Source: Oscillatoria princeps RMCB-10 | GTDB taxonomy: Bacteria > Cyanobacteriota > Cyanobacteriia > Cyanobacteriales > Oscillatoriaceae | Direction of reading: 5' to 3' | Assembly (NCBI GenBank): GCA_019359235.1 | Contig: JAHHHT010000002.1 | Coordinates: 124,001-188,000 of the forward strand | Length of the DNA: 64,000 bases | In this document: positions 7,471-16,882 of the stretch, piece by piece | Layout: each line of letters opens with the position of its first letter | How positions within the stretch are numbered: the first letter of the stretch is position 1 | Notes under the pieces: generated by a model | Seen by the model: the letters and a program-made list of their open reading frames with translations, nothing else | What the model was told of the DNA's origin: nothing | The model's database searches: none | Position numbers and translations under genes: made by a program

Positions 7471-8038
7471 GGTTGGTGACAGCGCACATTTTAGCGATTT
7501 GAACTGGGCACCGGCCACTTGAACTTTGGCCCATCCCTGAGTCGGGTGCCGTGCGCGACCGGGCGTTCCCGGTGAAAAGCCGGTCTGGATCGCCCGTATC
7601 CGGTACAAGTCCCTCCGCTCTTCGCCGCTTGAAGCTTGTGGGAGAGCCGGTGGCTTAAATAAAATTACGGAACTTTACAGGAAATTTATTAAAATTTAAA
7701 TAAACTTTACGCAAAGTTACGGAGAAAACCGCTTAAAAGGCAAAAAGATAGGTATTATAGCCACCTAAATTGAGCCAAAATCCGACTCAAGCTTTTCCGC
7801 TATAAACCTGATATGAAGCTAGAAAAATTAATATTCATTTTAACTTTTATCGCTAAAAGATACTACTTTAGGTAGAGAGATTTACGGCCCCTATTAGCTA
7901 TGCTAAAAAAGCCCTTAATAAAAAAATGTATAAATAGAAAGCGGTGGCCGGGAATTAAAGTTAAGAAAAAAGCTTGAGATTCTAAGCTGTGCGCCCAGTC
8001 GGAACAGCCAATCTAGGGTAAAAATCAGGTGGACAAAG
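7471..8038. other. Long leader region before the PAS-GGDEF-EAL gene
   Basis: The first 180 bp are GC-rich with potential stems (GGGCG...CGCCC around 7561-7597, and CCGGTG...CACCGG-type complementarities). The remainder is AT-rich and promoter-like. No ORF and no riboswitch that I recognise. Confidence 0.4.
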
Positions 8039-10084
8039 ATGAGCGCCATTATTAAGCGGGGAGACGGTAATCAACAAAATGTGCCTTCTGGCTCAGAAGG
8101 GCAGCTATTGAAGGAACAGCGGATATTTAATTGGTCTTACCTGGTTCAAGCCCTGCGCTGGATTGAGTGCCAGTTGCCGGTGGCAGTTAAGATTGGCGTC
8201 CCAGTGGTGGCCGTGACCGTTCAATTTCTGCAATCAGTGGCTTGCCTGCTGAGTGCGGCAATGGAGCGGCATCGAAACGCGGCAGCGCTGGAGCGTGCTT
8301 TAGCAGCGGAGGCGGCGGCATCAGAGCTGGAAAAAGAAGTGAGCGAGCGCAAGCGGGCGGAGATGGCCTTGCGAGAGAGCGTGGAGCGCTATGCCCTAGC
8401 GAGCACCGGCGCAAACGTTGGGCTGTGGGACTGGAATGTGCGAGCGAACGCCATCTATTTTTCTGAGTGCTGGAAATCCATGTTGGGCTGGGAGGAGACA
8501 GAAATCGGAAACAGCCCGGAGGAATGGTTGAACCGGATACACCCAGAAGACATCAGCCGGATCAAAACGGAGATAGCCAATCATTTCGAGGGTCTGACCC
8601 CTCAGTTTGAAAGTGAGTGTCGCATCTCGCACAAGAATGGAACTTATCTGTGGGCGTGCAGTCGGGGTATTGCAGTTCGGGATGAAAATGGGAAGGTTTG
8701 CCGGATGGCTGGCTATATGACCGACATCACCAAGCGGAAAGTAGCCGAAGAACAGCTACGGCACCATGCCTTTCACGACCCGCTGACCGGCCTGTCAAAC
8801 CGAGCCTTATTCATGAACCGGCTGGAACATGCCTTTGAGCTTACTAAACGGCGGCCAGATTATTTATTTGCGGTTCTCTTCCTGGATTTAGATCGCTTCA
8901 AGGCTATCAACGACAGCCTCGGTCACTCGTGTGGCGACCAACTGCTGGTGGAATTCGTTGAAAGGCTGGTGCCTTGCCTGCGTTCTGGAGATACCCTGGC
9001 GCGGCTGGGAGGGGACGAGTTCGCAATGCTCCTGGAAGATATCCATCACATCAGCGACGCCACAGCGGTTGCCAGCCGGATTCAAAAACAGCTACAATTA
9101 GGGTTTAACCTAAACGGGCGTCAAATATCCACCTCTGCGAGCATCGGCATCGCTTTGAGCGCCGCCGGTTATAACGAACCGGAGGAACTGCTGCGAGACG
9201 CGGACTTAGCGATGTATCGCGCCAAGTCTACCGGCAGGGCGGGCCATCAAGTTTTCGACCCAGCAATGCAGGCGCGGGAAGTCGCGCTTTTGCAGCTGGA
9301 GAGTGAGCTGCGACGAGCCATCGAGCGGCAAGAGTTTCAGATTTACTACCAGCCCGTCGTGTCCCTGGAAACGGGCTTGCTTGCGGGGTTTGAGGCACTG
9401 GTGCGCTGGAAGCACTTCAGCCGGGGTATAATTGCTCCTGAGGAGTTTATGCCGGTGGCAGAAGAAACGGGATTAATTGTCCCCATAGGCTACTGGGTGC
9501 TGCGTGAAGCTTGCCGCCAAATGTGCGTGTGGCAGGAGCTATTTCCGGCCAACCCGCCTTTAACAATTAGCGTGAATATTTCAGGGAAACAGTTTTCACA
9601 AGCCGATTTGATTCCACAGATTGTCTGCATTCTGCAAGAAACCGGCATCTCTGCCCGGAGTTTGAACCTGGAAATTACCGAAAGCGCGATTGGGGAAAAT
9701 CTTGACGCGGCGGCGGCTACGATCGGGCAGCTGAAAAATCTGGGCGTACAGCTTTACATTGATGACTTCGGTACGGGCTATTCATCCCTGAGCGTCTTGC
9801 ACCGCTTTCCATTTGATGCGTTGAAGATCGACCGCTCTCTGATCGGCAGAATGGCAGCGGATGGCGAGAGTTCAGAGATTGTCCGGGCGATCGTGACCCT
9901 GGCCGATAATTTAGGGATAGGTGTGGTGGCAGAAGGAGTCGAAACAGCGGAGCAGCTGGAACAGCTGAGGGCGACCGGCTATAATAAGGGGCTGGGGCAG
10001 GGATACTTTTTCTCCAAGCCGCTGAACAGGGAAGCTGTGGAGGTGTTGATGTCAAGAGCGCTGCGGCGGAGGCGGGGCAGGTAA
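8039..10084 (+). CDS. PAS-GGDEF-EAL c-di-GMP turnover protein
   Basis: A 681-residue protein. Order: a hydrophobic segment (about 47-73) that may anchor it to the membrane, a coiled coil (about 75-115), a PAS domain (about 116-235), GGDEF (about 240-405) and EAL (about 425-670). The diguanylate cyclase site is intact (DRFKAINDSLGH; GGDEF at 324-328) and is preceded by a product-inhibition I-site RSGD (315-318). The phosphodiesterase signature is also complete: FEALVRW, LEITES, IDDFGTGYSSL, ALKIDRSL, AEGVET and GQGYFFSKP. It can in principle make and hydrolyse c-di-GMP. The next gene (gap about 90 bp) encodes a second GGDEF-EAL protein with a different sensor. No strong SD is seen. Confidence 0.92.
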   Translation: MSAIIKRGDGNQQNVPSGSEGQLLKEQRIFNWSYLVQALRWIECQLPVAVKIGVPVVAVTVQFLQSVACLLSAAMERHRNAAALERALAAEAAASELEKEVSERKRAEMALRESVERYALASTGANVGLWDWNVRANAIYFSECWKSMLGWEETEIGNSPEEWLNRIHPEDISRIKTEIANHFEGLTPQFESECRISHKNGTYLWACSRGIAVRDENGKVCRMAGYMTDITKRKVAEEQLRHHAFHDPLTGLSNRALFMNRLEHAFELTKRRPDYLFAVLFLDLDRFKAINDSLGHSCGDQLLVEFVERLVPCLRSGDTLARLGGDEFAMLLEDIHHISDATAVASRIQKQLQLGFNLNGRQISTSASIGIALSAAGYNEPEELLRDADLAMYRAKSTGRAGHQVFDPAMQAREVALLQLESELRRAIERQEFQIYYQPVVSLETGLLAGFEALVRWKHFSRGIIAPEEFMPVAEETGLIVPIGYWVLREACRQMCVWQELFPANPPLTISVNISGKQFSQADLIPQIVCILQETGISARSLNLEITESAIGENLDAAAATIGQLKNLGVQLYIDDFGTGYSSLSVLHRFPFDALKIDRSLIGRMAADGESSEIVRAIVTLADNLGIGVVAEGVETAEQLEQLRATGYNKGLGQGYFFSKPLNREAVEVLMSRALRRRRGR

Positions 10085-10175
10085 AAGAAAATGGGCGAGT
10101 TCAAGGCTGTTTTATGAGGGCGCAAAGGGCAATATAGGGTTCTAATTTTTAGAAGTTTTGGTAGCCGTTAAAATC

Positions 10176-12779
10176 ATGGGAAAGTGTCGCTATTGGGAAT
10201 TTATCTGTGGGTGGGAGCAAAAACTCTGCTTTCACAGAACGTTGAGTTCTCTGCGGTCTGCAGTTAACCGCTGTATCCCCAGGAGCAACCGGCCTGTTGC
10301 AGCGCTGAGCTTGGGGCAATCGGTTGTGATTGCCAGCGCACTCGTGACGGGATTGGTGCTGGGAGCCAGACAGCTTGGAGGGTTGCAGTTCCTGGAGTTG
10401 GTGGCCTTCGACCGAATGGTGCAGTTACAGCCGGATGCCGGGCCAGATGCCCGCCTCTTGGTTGTGGAGATCGCAGAATCAGATATCCAAGCGCAGAACC
10501 AATGGCCCCTCACCGACCGGACTCTGGCCGAATTATTAGAAAAACTGCAACAGTACCAGCCTGAAGTTATTGGGTTAGATTTATATCGCAATATCCCGCA
10601 CCCCCCCGGTCATGAGGCGCTGCAGAAGCAACTTATGGCTCCTAATCTGATTGCGATCGCAAAACTTAGCGATTCAGACACTGAAGGCGTGCCGGCATTT
10701 CCCACTTTACCGGAAGAGCGCATTGGTTTCAACGATTTAGTCATCGACCCCGATGGAGTTGTGCGCCGCAATTTCATGTATGCTTTCCTGGGGAAGGATA
10801 AATTCTATTCGTTTTCCTTACGGTTAAGTCTTAATTATTTAGCTGAGCGGGGCATCTCCCTCGATATTCAACCCGAGCACCTTCAGCTGGGGCCGGCAAA
10901 ATTTATCCCTTTAAATGCCAATTCCGGTGGGTATCAAAATCTTGATGCCGCCGGCTATCAGGTATTGCTTTCTTATCGCTCGCCCCGGCATGTAGCGCGG
11001 CAGGTTACGCTGGCACAAGTTTTAAAGGGACAGCTCGACCCGCAATGGGTAAAAGATAAAGTGGTGCTGATTGGCACTACAGCCCCCAGCCTTAAAGATG
11101 GGTTCTTCACCCCCTACAGTGCCGCTTTTCAAGAAAACGCTGGCATGCTGCCGGGAGTGCTAATCCACGCCCAACTCACGAGCCAAATTCTCAGTACAGT
11201 GCTCGACGAGCGACCGCTGTTTTGGTTTTGGCCGGAGTGGGGTGAAGCGGTTTGGATATGGGTTTGGGCTGCCGTCGGGGGATTGCTGGCATGGCGCATT
11301 CAGCATCCGCTGTCTCTAGGGCTGGCTGGGACAGTGGCGCTGGGCGGTTTATTTGGAATTTGCTTGTTTGTGTTTGCGCGAGCCGGCTGGATACCGCTGA
11401 TACCGCCCGCACTGGCACTGGTGACAGCCGGCGGGAGTATCTTGGCTTATAAATTACTCTACAGCGCTTTTCACGATGCCTTAACAGGGCTGCCAAACCG
11501 AGAGCAGTTTTTGCAGCGCCTCTCTGGGGCGCTGGCCCGCACAAAACAGCGTAAAACCGCTCTATTTGCCGTACTCTTTTTGGATGTTGACCGCTTTAAG
11601 GCTGTCATTGACAGCATGGGGCACATAACAGCGGATAAACTGCTAGTAAATGCCACCAACAGGTTAAAAATATGTCTGCGCAGCACAGACACAATTGCGC
11701 GGGTAGCAGGAGACGAGTTTGCCATCCTGCTGGAAGATATTAGCGATGTCAGTGAGGCGACCCGCGTGGCTGACCGGCTGCAAAAGGAAATGACATTACC
11801 GTTCAGATTAAACGGGCAAGAGATATTCACAAGTTTTCACATTGGCATTGCCCTCAACCAAGCCGAGCGCCAGTACAAGCCAGAGGATTTGCTGCGGGAC
11901 GCCCACACAGCCATGTATCGGGCTAAAACCCTAGGCCAAGCGCGATATGAGGTTTTCGCTACGGGAATGCGCCTGCAACTCGTCAGGCGTTTGCAGTTAG
12001 AGACAGACCTGCGACGGGCGCAGGAGATGCAGGAGTTTCGGCTGCACTACCAGCCGATTGTGTCGCTAAAAACCGGCAGGATTGCCGGTTTTGAAGCCCT
12101 CGTGCGCTGGCAGCACCCCCAGCACGGATTGGTTTCACCGGCAGAGTTTATTCCCGTAGCGGAAGAAACGGGGCTAATTGTTCCCCTGGGTCAGTGGATT
12201 TTCCAAGAAGCCTGTCGCCAGTTGCGTGTCTGGCAAGCGCAATTTGCCACAGCCGCACTGCTGACAGTAAGCGTCAACCTTTCCCCCCTGCAGTTTTCCC
12301 AACCGGATTTGGTGGAGCAAATTGAACAGACCCTGAAAACAGCGGAGGTGGACGGTCGCAATTTGAAGCTAGAAATCACAGAAAGTGTCGCCATGACTGA
12401 TGTGGAGTCCACAATTGCCCTGCTTTTGCGCCTGAAAGCCTTAAATCTGCGATTTAGCATTGACGATTTTGGGACTGGATATTCATCCTTGAGCTATCTG
12501 CACCGCTTTCCTGTGGATACCTTGAAGGTAGACCGCTCTTTCGTGAGCCGCATGGGGGATACCAGCGACGATGCGGCGATCGTTCAGACCATCATAATGC
12601 TCAGTCACAACTTGGGGATGGATGTGATTGCCGAGGGGGTGGAAACCGCCGCGCAACTGGCAAAACTTCAAACGCTGAACTGCGAATACGGACAGGGCTA
12701 TTTTTTCTCTAAGCCGGTGGATAGCTCAGCGGCATCAGCATTACTCGCAGCAGAAACCCAGGAGGTGAAGAATCTGTAG
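10176..12779 (+). CDS. CHASE2-GGDEF-EAL membrane c-di-GMP protein
   Basis: About 867 residues from ATG 10176. An N-terminal membrane helix (about 46-65) is followed by an extracytoplasmic CHASE2 sensor (DARLLVVEIAESDIQ to KDKVVLIGTTAPSLKDGF), three closely spaced helices (about 355-430), GGDEF and EAL. The cyclase half is degenerate: AGDEF replaces GGDEF, the conserved Asn of FKxxND is Ile (FKAVIDSMGH), and TAD replaces xGD. The I-site-like RSTD remains. The EAL half keeps FEALVRW, NLSPLQF, LEITES, IDDFGTGYSSL, LKVDRSF and AEGVET, so net phosphodiesterase activity is likely (inference). CHASE2 genes commonly sit beside DUF928 and CHAT genes in cyanobacteria, as here. Confidence 0.92.
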   Translation: MGKCRYWEFICGWEQKLCFHRTLSSLRSAVNRCIPRSNRPVAALSLGQSVVIASALVTGLVLGARQLGGLQFLELVAFDRMVQLQPDAGPDARLLVVEIAESDIQAQNQWPLTDRTLAELLEKLQQYQPEVIGLDLYRNIPHPPGHEALQKQLMAPNLIAIAKLSDSDTEGVPAFPTLPEERIGFNDLVIDPDGVVRRNFMYAFLGKDKFYSFSLRLSLNYLAERGISLDIQPEHLQLGPAKFIPLNANSGGYQNLDAAGYQVLLSYRSPRHVARQVTLAQVLKGQLDPQWVKDKVVLIGTTAPSLKDGFFTPYSAAFQENAGMLPGVLIHAQLTSQILSTVLDERPLFWFWPEWGEAVWIWVWAAVGGLLAWRIQHPLSLGLAGTVALGGLFGICLFVFARAGWIPLIPPALALVTAGGSILAYKLLYSAFHDALTGLPNREQFLQRLSGALARTKQRKTALFAVLFLDVDRFKAVIDSMGHITADKLLVNATNRLKICLRSTDTIARVAGDEFAILLEDISDVSEATRVADRLQKEMTLPFRLNGQEIFTSFHIGIALNQAERQYKPEDLLRDAHTAMYRAKTLGQARYEVFATGMRLQLVRRLQLETDLRRAQEMQEFRLHYQPIVSLKTGRIAGFEALVRWQHPQHGLVSPAEFIPVAEETGLIVPLGQWIFQEACRQLRVWQAQFATAALLTVSVNLSPLQFSQPDLVEQIEQTLKTAEVDGRNLKLEITESVAMTDVESTIALLLRLKALNLRFSIDDFGTGYSSLSYLHRFPVDTLKVDRSFVSRMGDTSDDAAIVQTIIMLSHNLGMDVIAEGVETAAQLAKLQTLNCEYGQGYFFSKPVDSSAASALLAAETQEVKNL

Positions 12780-12886
12780 CTAGGTTTCCAGTATCGTGCG
12801 GCGCTAAAACTAGAGAGGGCGGAGGACTGAAGTCCTCACTACAAACGAATGGAAGATGAACCTAATTCAAGCAATTGGAGATCCCT

Positions 12887-13642
12887 ATGTTTGGCAAAAT
12901 TATGAAAACGAAAGCACTCACAGCTGTTTGTCTGGCATCTTTGCTGGCTTTATCGTGGGGTTTTCCACAACGGGGGCTGGCAGAAAAAGATGAGTCATCA
13001 AGAGAGGGCTTGCCTGGACGGCGAGTGGGAGGCGGAACGCGAGGAAGTTGTCCCGCTACGGAGAAGCAGCTCACTGCCTTGATTCCACAAAATAATCTCG
13101 GCTTAACTGCATCGGCCTATCCAACGTTCTTTTTCTATGTTCCCGAAACTCCTACCCCAAAAACGGTGGAGTTTGTGCTGCGAGACGCGAATGACAGCGA
13201 GGTTTATGAAAAAACCTTAACGGTGAGTGGCGCGTCAGGAATTATTAGTCTCAGCCTGCCGGCGACCGAATTACCGCCCTTAGAAATAGGCAAAAATTAC
13301 CAGTGGTACTTTTCAATCCTTTGCGACCCAAAAAACCGGGCTGAAGATGTGTCTGTAGACGGCTGGATTCAGCGAGTTGAGCCTAACCCCGTTCTCGCTG
13401 CCAAGTTAGAAAAGGCATCGCCAGATGAGCGTGCTGCCCTTTATGCCTCAGCGGCTCTTTGGCACGACGCACTTGTAACGCTGGCTCAGCTGCGCCGCGA
13501 GCGCCCTGATGATTCAGCGATTGCCGAGCGCTGGACAAAGCTATTGCAGTCTGTTGGCTTAGATACCATTGTTCGAGAACCCCTGCTGGAATATTCCAGT
13601 TCAAATCAGCCGGCAGCCAGAATCCACTCAGACGCAAAATGA
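12887..13642 (+). CDS. DUF928 secreted protein
   Basis: A 251-residue protein starting at ATG 12887, preceded by GGAG six bases upstream; codons before it are unlikely to be used. A signal peptide (KTKALTAVCLASLLALSWGF) precedes the DUF928 hallmark GRRVGGGTRGSC and LTALIPQNNLGLTASAYPTF. The middle is a beta-rich domain (PKTVEFVLRDANDSEVYEK, then a YQWYFSILC strand). A C-terminal helical region (DERAALYASAALWHDALVTL) is typical of the family. Function is unknown; the family is nearly confined to cyanobacteria and travels with CHASE2, CHAT and hemagglutinin genes. A strong hairpin terminator follows at 13700. Confidence 0.88.
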   Translation: MFGKIMKTKALTAVCLASLLALSWGFPQRGLAEKDESSREGLPGRRVGGGTRGSCPATEKQLTALIPQNNLGLTASAYPTFFFYVPETPTPKTVEFVLRDANDSEVYEKTLTVSGASGIISLSLPATELPPLEIGKNYQWYFSILCDPKNRAEDVSVDGWIQRVEPNPVLAAKLEKASPDERAALYASAALWHDALVTLAQLRRERPDDSAIAERWTKLLQSVGLDTIVREPLLEYSSSNQPAARIHSDAK

Positions 13643-13699
13643 TAGCCAATTCCTCGTTTTCTGGCAAAACTATTGGCTGCAAGGGAACCCCACCCCCAA

Positions 13700-13740
13700 C
13701 CCCCTCCCCGTTCACGGGGAGGGGGCTTTCTTCTTCTTTT
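13700..13740. terminator. Rho-independent terminator after the DUF928 gene
   Basis: An 11-bp stem CCCCCTCCCCG / CGGGGAGGGGG with loop TTCA (13700-13725), followed by a T-rich tail CTTTCTTCTTCTTTT. It lies between convergent genes (13642 and 13789). Confidence 0.8.
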
Positions 13741-13743
13741 ATC

Positions 13744-13766
13744 GTTCCCAGCCTGAGGCTGGGAAC
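13744..13766. repeat. GTTCCCAG palindrome
   Basis: GTTCCCAGCC TGA GGCTGGGAAC: a single-hairpin member of the composite repeat family, lying between convergent genes. Confidence 0.7.
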
Positions 13767-13788
13767 GAGGGGAAACCGCTATAGAGGG

Positions 13789-16434
13789 CTACAGCCAATT
13801 CCCCACTAAGACGTAAGGTGCCCAGAAAATCGGATGTTTGTACAGCGGATTCCGCAAAAGAGATAATTGGGCGCGACGAAGCACTTCTGCTTTCGTCTCT
13901 TTGGTGCTGGTTAACTCCTTATAGAACTGACTCATCAGCTCAACAGTAGCAGCATCATTGACAGCCCACAGCGTTGCTAGGGTGCTGCGAGCGCCAGCCC
14001 GCACCGCCATCCCCGCAATTCCCAGAGCAGCTCGCTTATCCCCCACTGCAGTTTCACAAGCGCTGAAAACAAGCAGTTCCACCGGCTGCTGTCTGTTTTC
14101 GCCCCTCGACTCGAGCAAGCTATCCAGCTGATTGATACTGAGCCGGTCATCCCAAGTCAGAATAAATGTCTCTGCTGCTTTGGAGCTGAACTTGCCGTGG
14201 GTGGCAATGTGAACGATATCGAAATCCGCTGATTTGATTTTACCTTGCAGATTTTGGCTGGTAAAGTCCCGATCGAGCAAAACCACACCGGGCACTTCAG
14301 ACTTGATTTCTTTTAATTCCCGCGCCACGTTCTCCAGGGGAGGAAATCCCAGCCGCGCTTCAGTGAGTCCAGCGCCGAGTACCTTGAGTTTTCCCCTTTG
14401 CAACTGTTTCGGGTCTAGCAGCTGCAGTCCTGGGGTCAGAGCGATGCTATACTTTTCAATGAGATACTGCTTGCCGTCGTTCAAAGCTGCCACAGGGATA
14501 TTCCGCAGGGAGCCATCCAGCACAAACACCAATGTCTTGACGCCACTGTTTGCTAAGTCTGTTTCAGCCGGACGAATCAGCCAGTCATACACTTGCTGAG
14601 AAAAGGGCACATACTCGCGTTTGCTGCGAATGACTAAGGCTTGTCGAAACTTCTCTGCGACGCTCTCCACTTCGCTCTCGGATATGAAAGTTGCGTAGTG
14701 GCGCAGGGGTTTTTGCGGTAAGCTGAGAATCACTTCTAAGCGATCTGCCAAAATAATGGGATAGATGACAGCTGTTTGCGGAGCGACTCGATCTATCTGC
14801 GCTGGTTTCGTATCCAAGCAGGCTTCTCGGAAGAAGTTGTCCAGCTCTGCTAATTGCAAAGATTCAATGACGTTGCGGGCTTGGATCAGGTTGGGCTGCA
14901 AAGATTCAATGACGTTGCGGGCTTGGCGCAGGTTTTGCTGGCTGGGTTCTGTGTCGCCCGGTTGCAAAAGCAGGCTGACCAGTTGCCGGTACACCGGCTC
15001 CACACTTTCCCGAAACGAAAATTGAATATCTTGGTTGACGCCCACTAAATCGCTGCGCAAAGACTGGAGGGCGCTCACCGCCTGACTGTAAGCCGCAACC
15101 GCTCCCTTAATATCTCCCTGAACTTTCAGGAGTCGCCCTAATTGCCAGTGCCAGCGATAGGTAATGTCCGGAGCGTTAATCGCTTGCGCTAAAACTAGAG
15201 CTTCCTGAGTCAGTTCGCGAGCGCTCGACCACTGCTGGGTTTGTTCGTACACCCCACCGAGAATGCCAAGCGCTAGGGCGTAGGATCGCCGGTCTCCCAG
15301 GCTTTTGGCTTGTTGGGCGCTTTTAGCGACTAGCTGGGCAATCGCTGACCAAGTAGGGGTATTTGTGGCAGTATTCTGTTTCAGTTGGGTCAGACTGTGC
15401 GCCAAATTAATTTGGGCGTCAATCGCCGCCCGACTGGGGGGCAGATTGGCAATCTGAGGCTCTATTTGCGGCCACATCGCCTGAGCGTCTGACCATTGCT
15501 CAGTGTCTACCAATAGGCTCAGTTTATTCAGTTTTGCTTTTATCTTTGTTATTTGAACGGGGGAAATTGCCGCAGCCTGCTGGTAGAATTCTAAGGCGGC
15601 TTTGGCGTCCTGCCGGCTGCGGGCGGTGTCGCCTAAACTGAATAGAGCAGCCGCAATCTCTGGCGCAGAGTTTAATTTTTGAGCTATCATTAAACTTTGC
15701 TGCAACACTTGCCGGGATTGCTCTAAATCGCCAATCAGGCAGAGGGTGCTGCCAAGGCTATCCAATCCGGCTGCCTTGAGCAAAGAATCCGGTTGCTCCT
15801 CCAGGGAGCTGCGCACTTGGGTTAAGGTCGCTAGCGCTCGCCGGTAAAGCCCTAACGCTTTCAACGCCTGGCCTTGGTTGACCGTGCTGCGAATAGCGCC
15901 AAGCTCGTCACCGGCTTCTGTGTATGTTACCGCAGCCTGCTGCCAAGTTGCTAGAGCTTGTTCTGGCTGTCCGAGCGCCAATTGCAGGCTGCCTTGGCTA
16001 TTCAAAGCTTGAGCGAGGATGTTCAATCGCTGTTTAGAATTACTTATCTGTGCTGCTTGTAACAGTTTCAAGCTTTCGGCGAGCGCCTCTTTCGCTCGCT
16101 CCCACTGTCCTAGCTGCTGATAAGCAAACGAGAGATTGTTCAACACCCTCGCTCGGTTGAGCGCATCCCCTCGGGTTTGATAGGTCCCGGCGACTTGCTG
16201 CCAAACCCTTACTGCTTCTGAAAACTGTCCTGTTTCGTATAATTTTCTACCCTCTTGCTCCTGCTGTGCGACAGCCGGCAAAGTCTGAACAGTAGAAGGG
16301 ACTTCCCGAGCTTGTGTCACAGCCGGTAGAACTGCCCAGCCCGGAAGGGACAGGCTTGAAATCAGCCCCAATAAAGCCCAAAGTGCGAAGAGCAGCACTC
16401 GGCGACAGGCTTGTATCAAATGCGAATAATTCAT
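13789..16434 (-). CDS. TPR-CHAT caspase-like protein
   Basis: An 881-residue protein with a signal-peptide-like N-terminus (VLLFALWALLGLISSLSLPG). An array of tetratricopeptide-type helix pairs follows (about 60-490; e.g. GDALNRARVLNNLSFAYQQL). The C-terminal CHAT domain (about 600-881) is a caspase-fold peptidase. The His-Cys dyad is in place: VHIATHGKF (His about 746) and LLVFSACETAVGDK (Cys about 793), followed by GARSTLATLWAVND. TPR arrays usually serve protein contacts; the substrate is unknown. A 13-residue block ending in QARNVIESLQ is duplicated (DNA near 14857-14930). The gene is downstream of, and same-strand with, the adhesin gene and convergent with DUF928. Confidence 0.9.
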   Translation of the reverse strand: MNYSHLIQACRRVLLFALWALLGLISSLSLPGWAVLPAVTQAREVPSTVQTLPAVAQQEQEGRKLYETGQFSEAVRVWQQVAGTYQTRGDALNRARVLNNLSFAYQQLGQWERAKEALAESLKLLQAAQISNSKQRLNILAQALNSQGSLQLALGQPEQALATWQQAAVTYTEAGDELGAIRSTVNQGQALKALGLYRRALATLTQVRSSLEEQPDSLLKAAGLDSLGSTLCLIGDLEQSRQVLQQSLMIAQKLNSAPEIAAALFSLGDTARSRQDAKAALEFYQQAAAISPVQITKIKAKLNKLSLLVDTEQWSDAQAMWPQIEPQIANLPPSRAAIDAQINLAHSLTQLKQNTATNTPTWSAIAQLVAKSAQQAKSLGDRRSYALALGILGGVYEQTQQWSSARELTQEALVLAQAINAPDITYRWHWQLGRLLKVQGDIKGAVAAYSQAVSALQSLRSDLVGVNQDIQFSFRESVEPVYRQLVSLLLQPGDTEPSQQNLRQARNVIESLQPNLIQARNVIESLQLAELDNFFREACLDTKPAQIDRVAPQTAVIYPIILADRLEVILSLPQKPLRHYATFISESEVESVAEKFRQALVIRSKREYVPFSQQVYDWLIRPAETDLANSGVKTLVFVLDGSLRNIPVAALNDGKQYLIEKYSIALTPGLQLLDPKQLQRGKLKVLGAGLTEARLGFPPLENVARELKEIKSEVPGVVLLDRDFTSQNLQGKIKSADFDIVHIATHGKFSSKAAETFILTWDDRLSINQLDSLLESRGENRQQPVELLVFSACETAVGDKRAALGIAGMAVRAGARSTLATLWAVNDAATVELMSQFYKELTSTKETKAEVLRRAQLSLLRNPLYKHPIFWAPYVLVGNWL
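14857..14930. repeat. 39-bp in-frame tandem duplication inside the CHAT gene
   Basis: The segment beginning TGCAAAGATTCAATGACGTT is repeated once, 39 bp apart, giving two copies of ARNVIESLQ in the protein. The near-identity of the copies points to a recent event. Confidence 0.85.
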
Positions 16435-16507
16435 AAGGGTTTTTTAACAGCAATTTTGCTCAAAGAAGATTGATTAACTTGAAAAAGCGTTGCCCTTTAG
16501 CTTGTAG

Positions 16508-16536
16508 GGTGGGTGACGCGCTTCGCGTCACCCACC
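16508..16536. repeat. GGTGGGTGACGCG palindromic repeat, copy 2
   Basis: GGTGGGTGACGCG CTT CGCGTCACCCACC. Same family as 5732-5758, located between the CHAT and adhesin genes. Confidence 0.8.
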
Positions 16537-16740
16537 TTACTAAGCTCTTAGGCTTTTAATATGCTTGCGGTCGAAAGGAGGCAGTCGCGACGATCTGCGC
16601 ACACCACCACCAATGAAAATTGTCAAGGGGGGGCGGGGCGAGCACGGGGGCATCGCCCCTACAAGACTATTTTCAAGTCAGAGCCTCCAGATCAGCGTTC
16701 CCAGCCTGAATGAAAATTATGCGCTCTTACGAGGCACGCA

Positions 16741-16850
16741 GATTGGGCTAAAGCCCAACTACAAACTTTGGGCTGAAGCCCAACTACAAACATAATGAAA
16801 ATTGTCCCGGAGGCGGGGCGAGCTGGTAGGGCTAAAGCCCAACTACAAAC
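16741..16850. repeat. Degenerate copies of the 26-bp repeat
   Basis: Three non-contiguous copies with core GGGCT(A/G)AAGCCCAACTAC and then AAAC, a variant in which CCCTAC becomes CCCAAC. Together with the palindrome at 16508 and C/G-rich runs they fill the 16435-16882 gap; no gene is seen there. Confidence 0.75.
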
Positions 16851-16882
16851 AAGATATTACAGGTATTCCACCCAACCCGATC

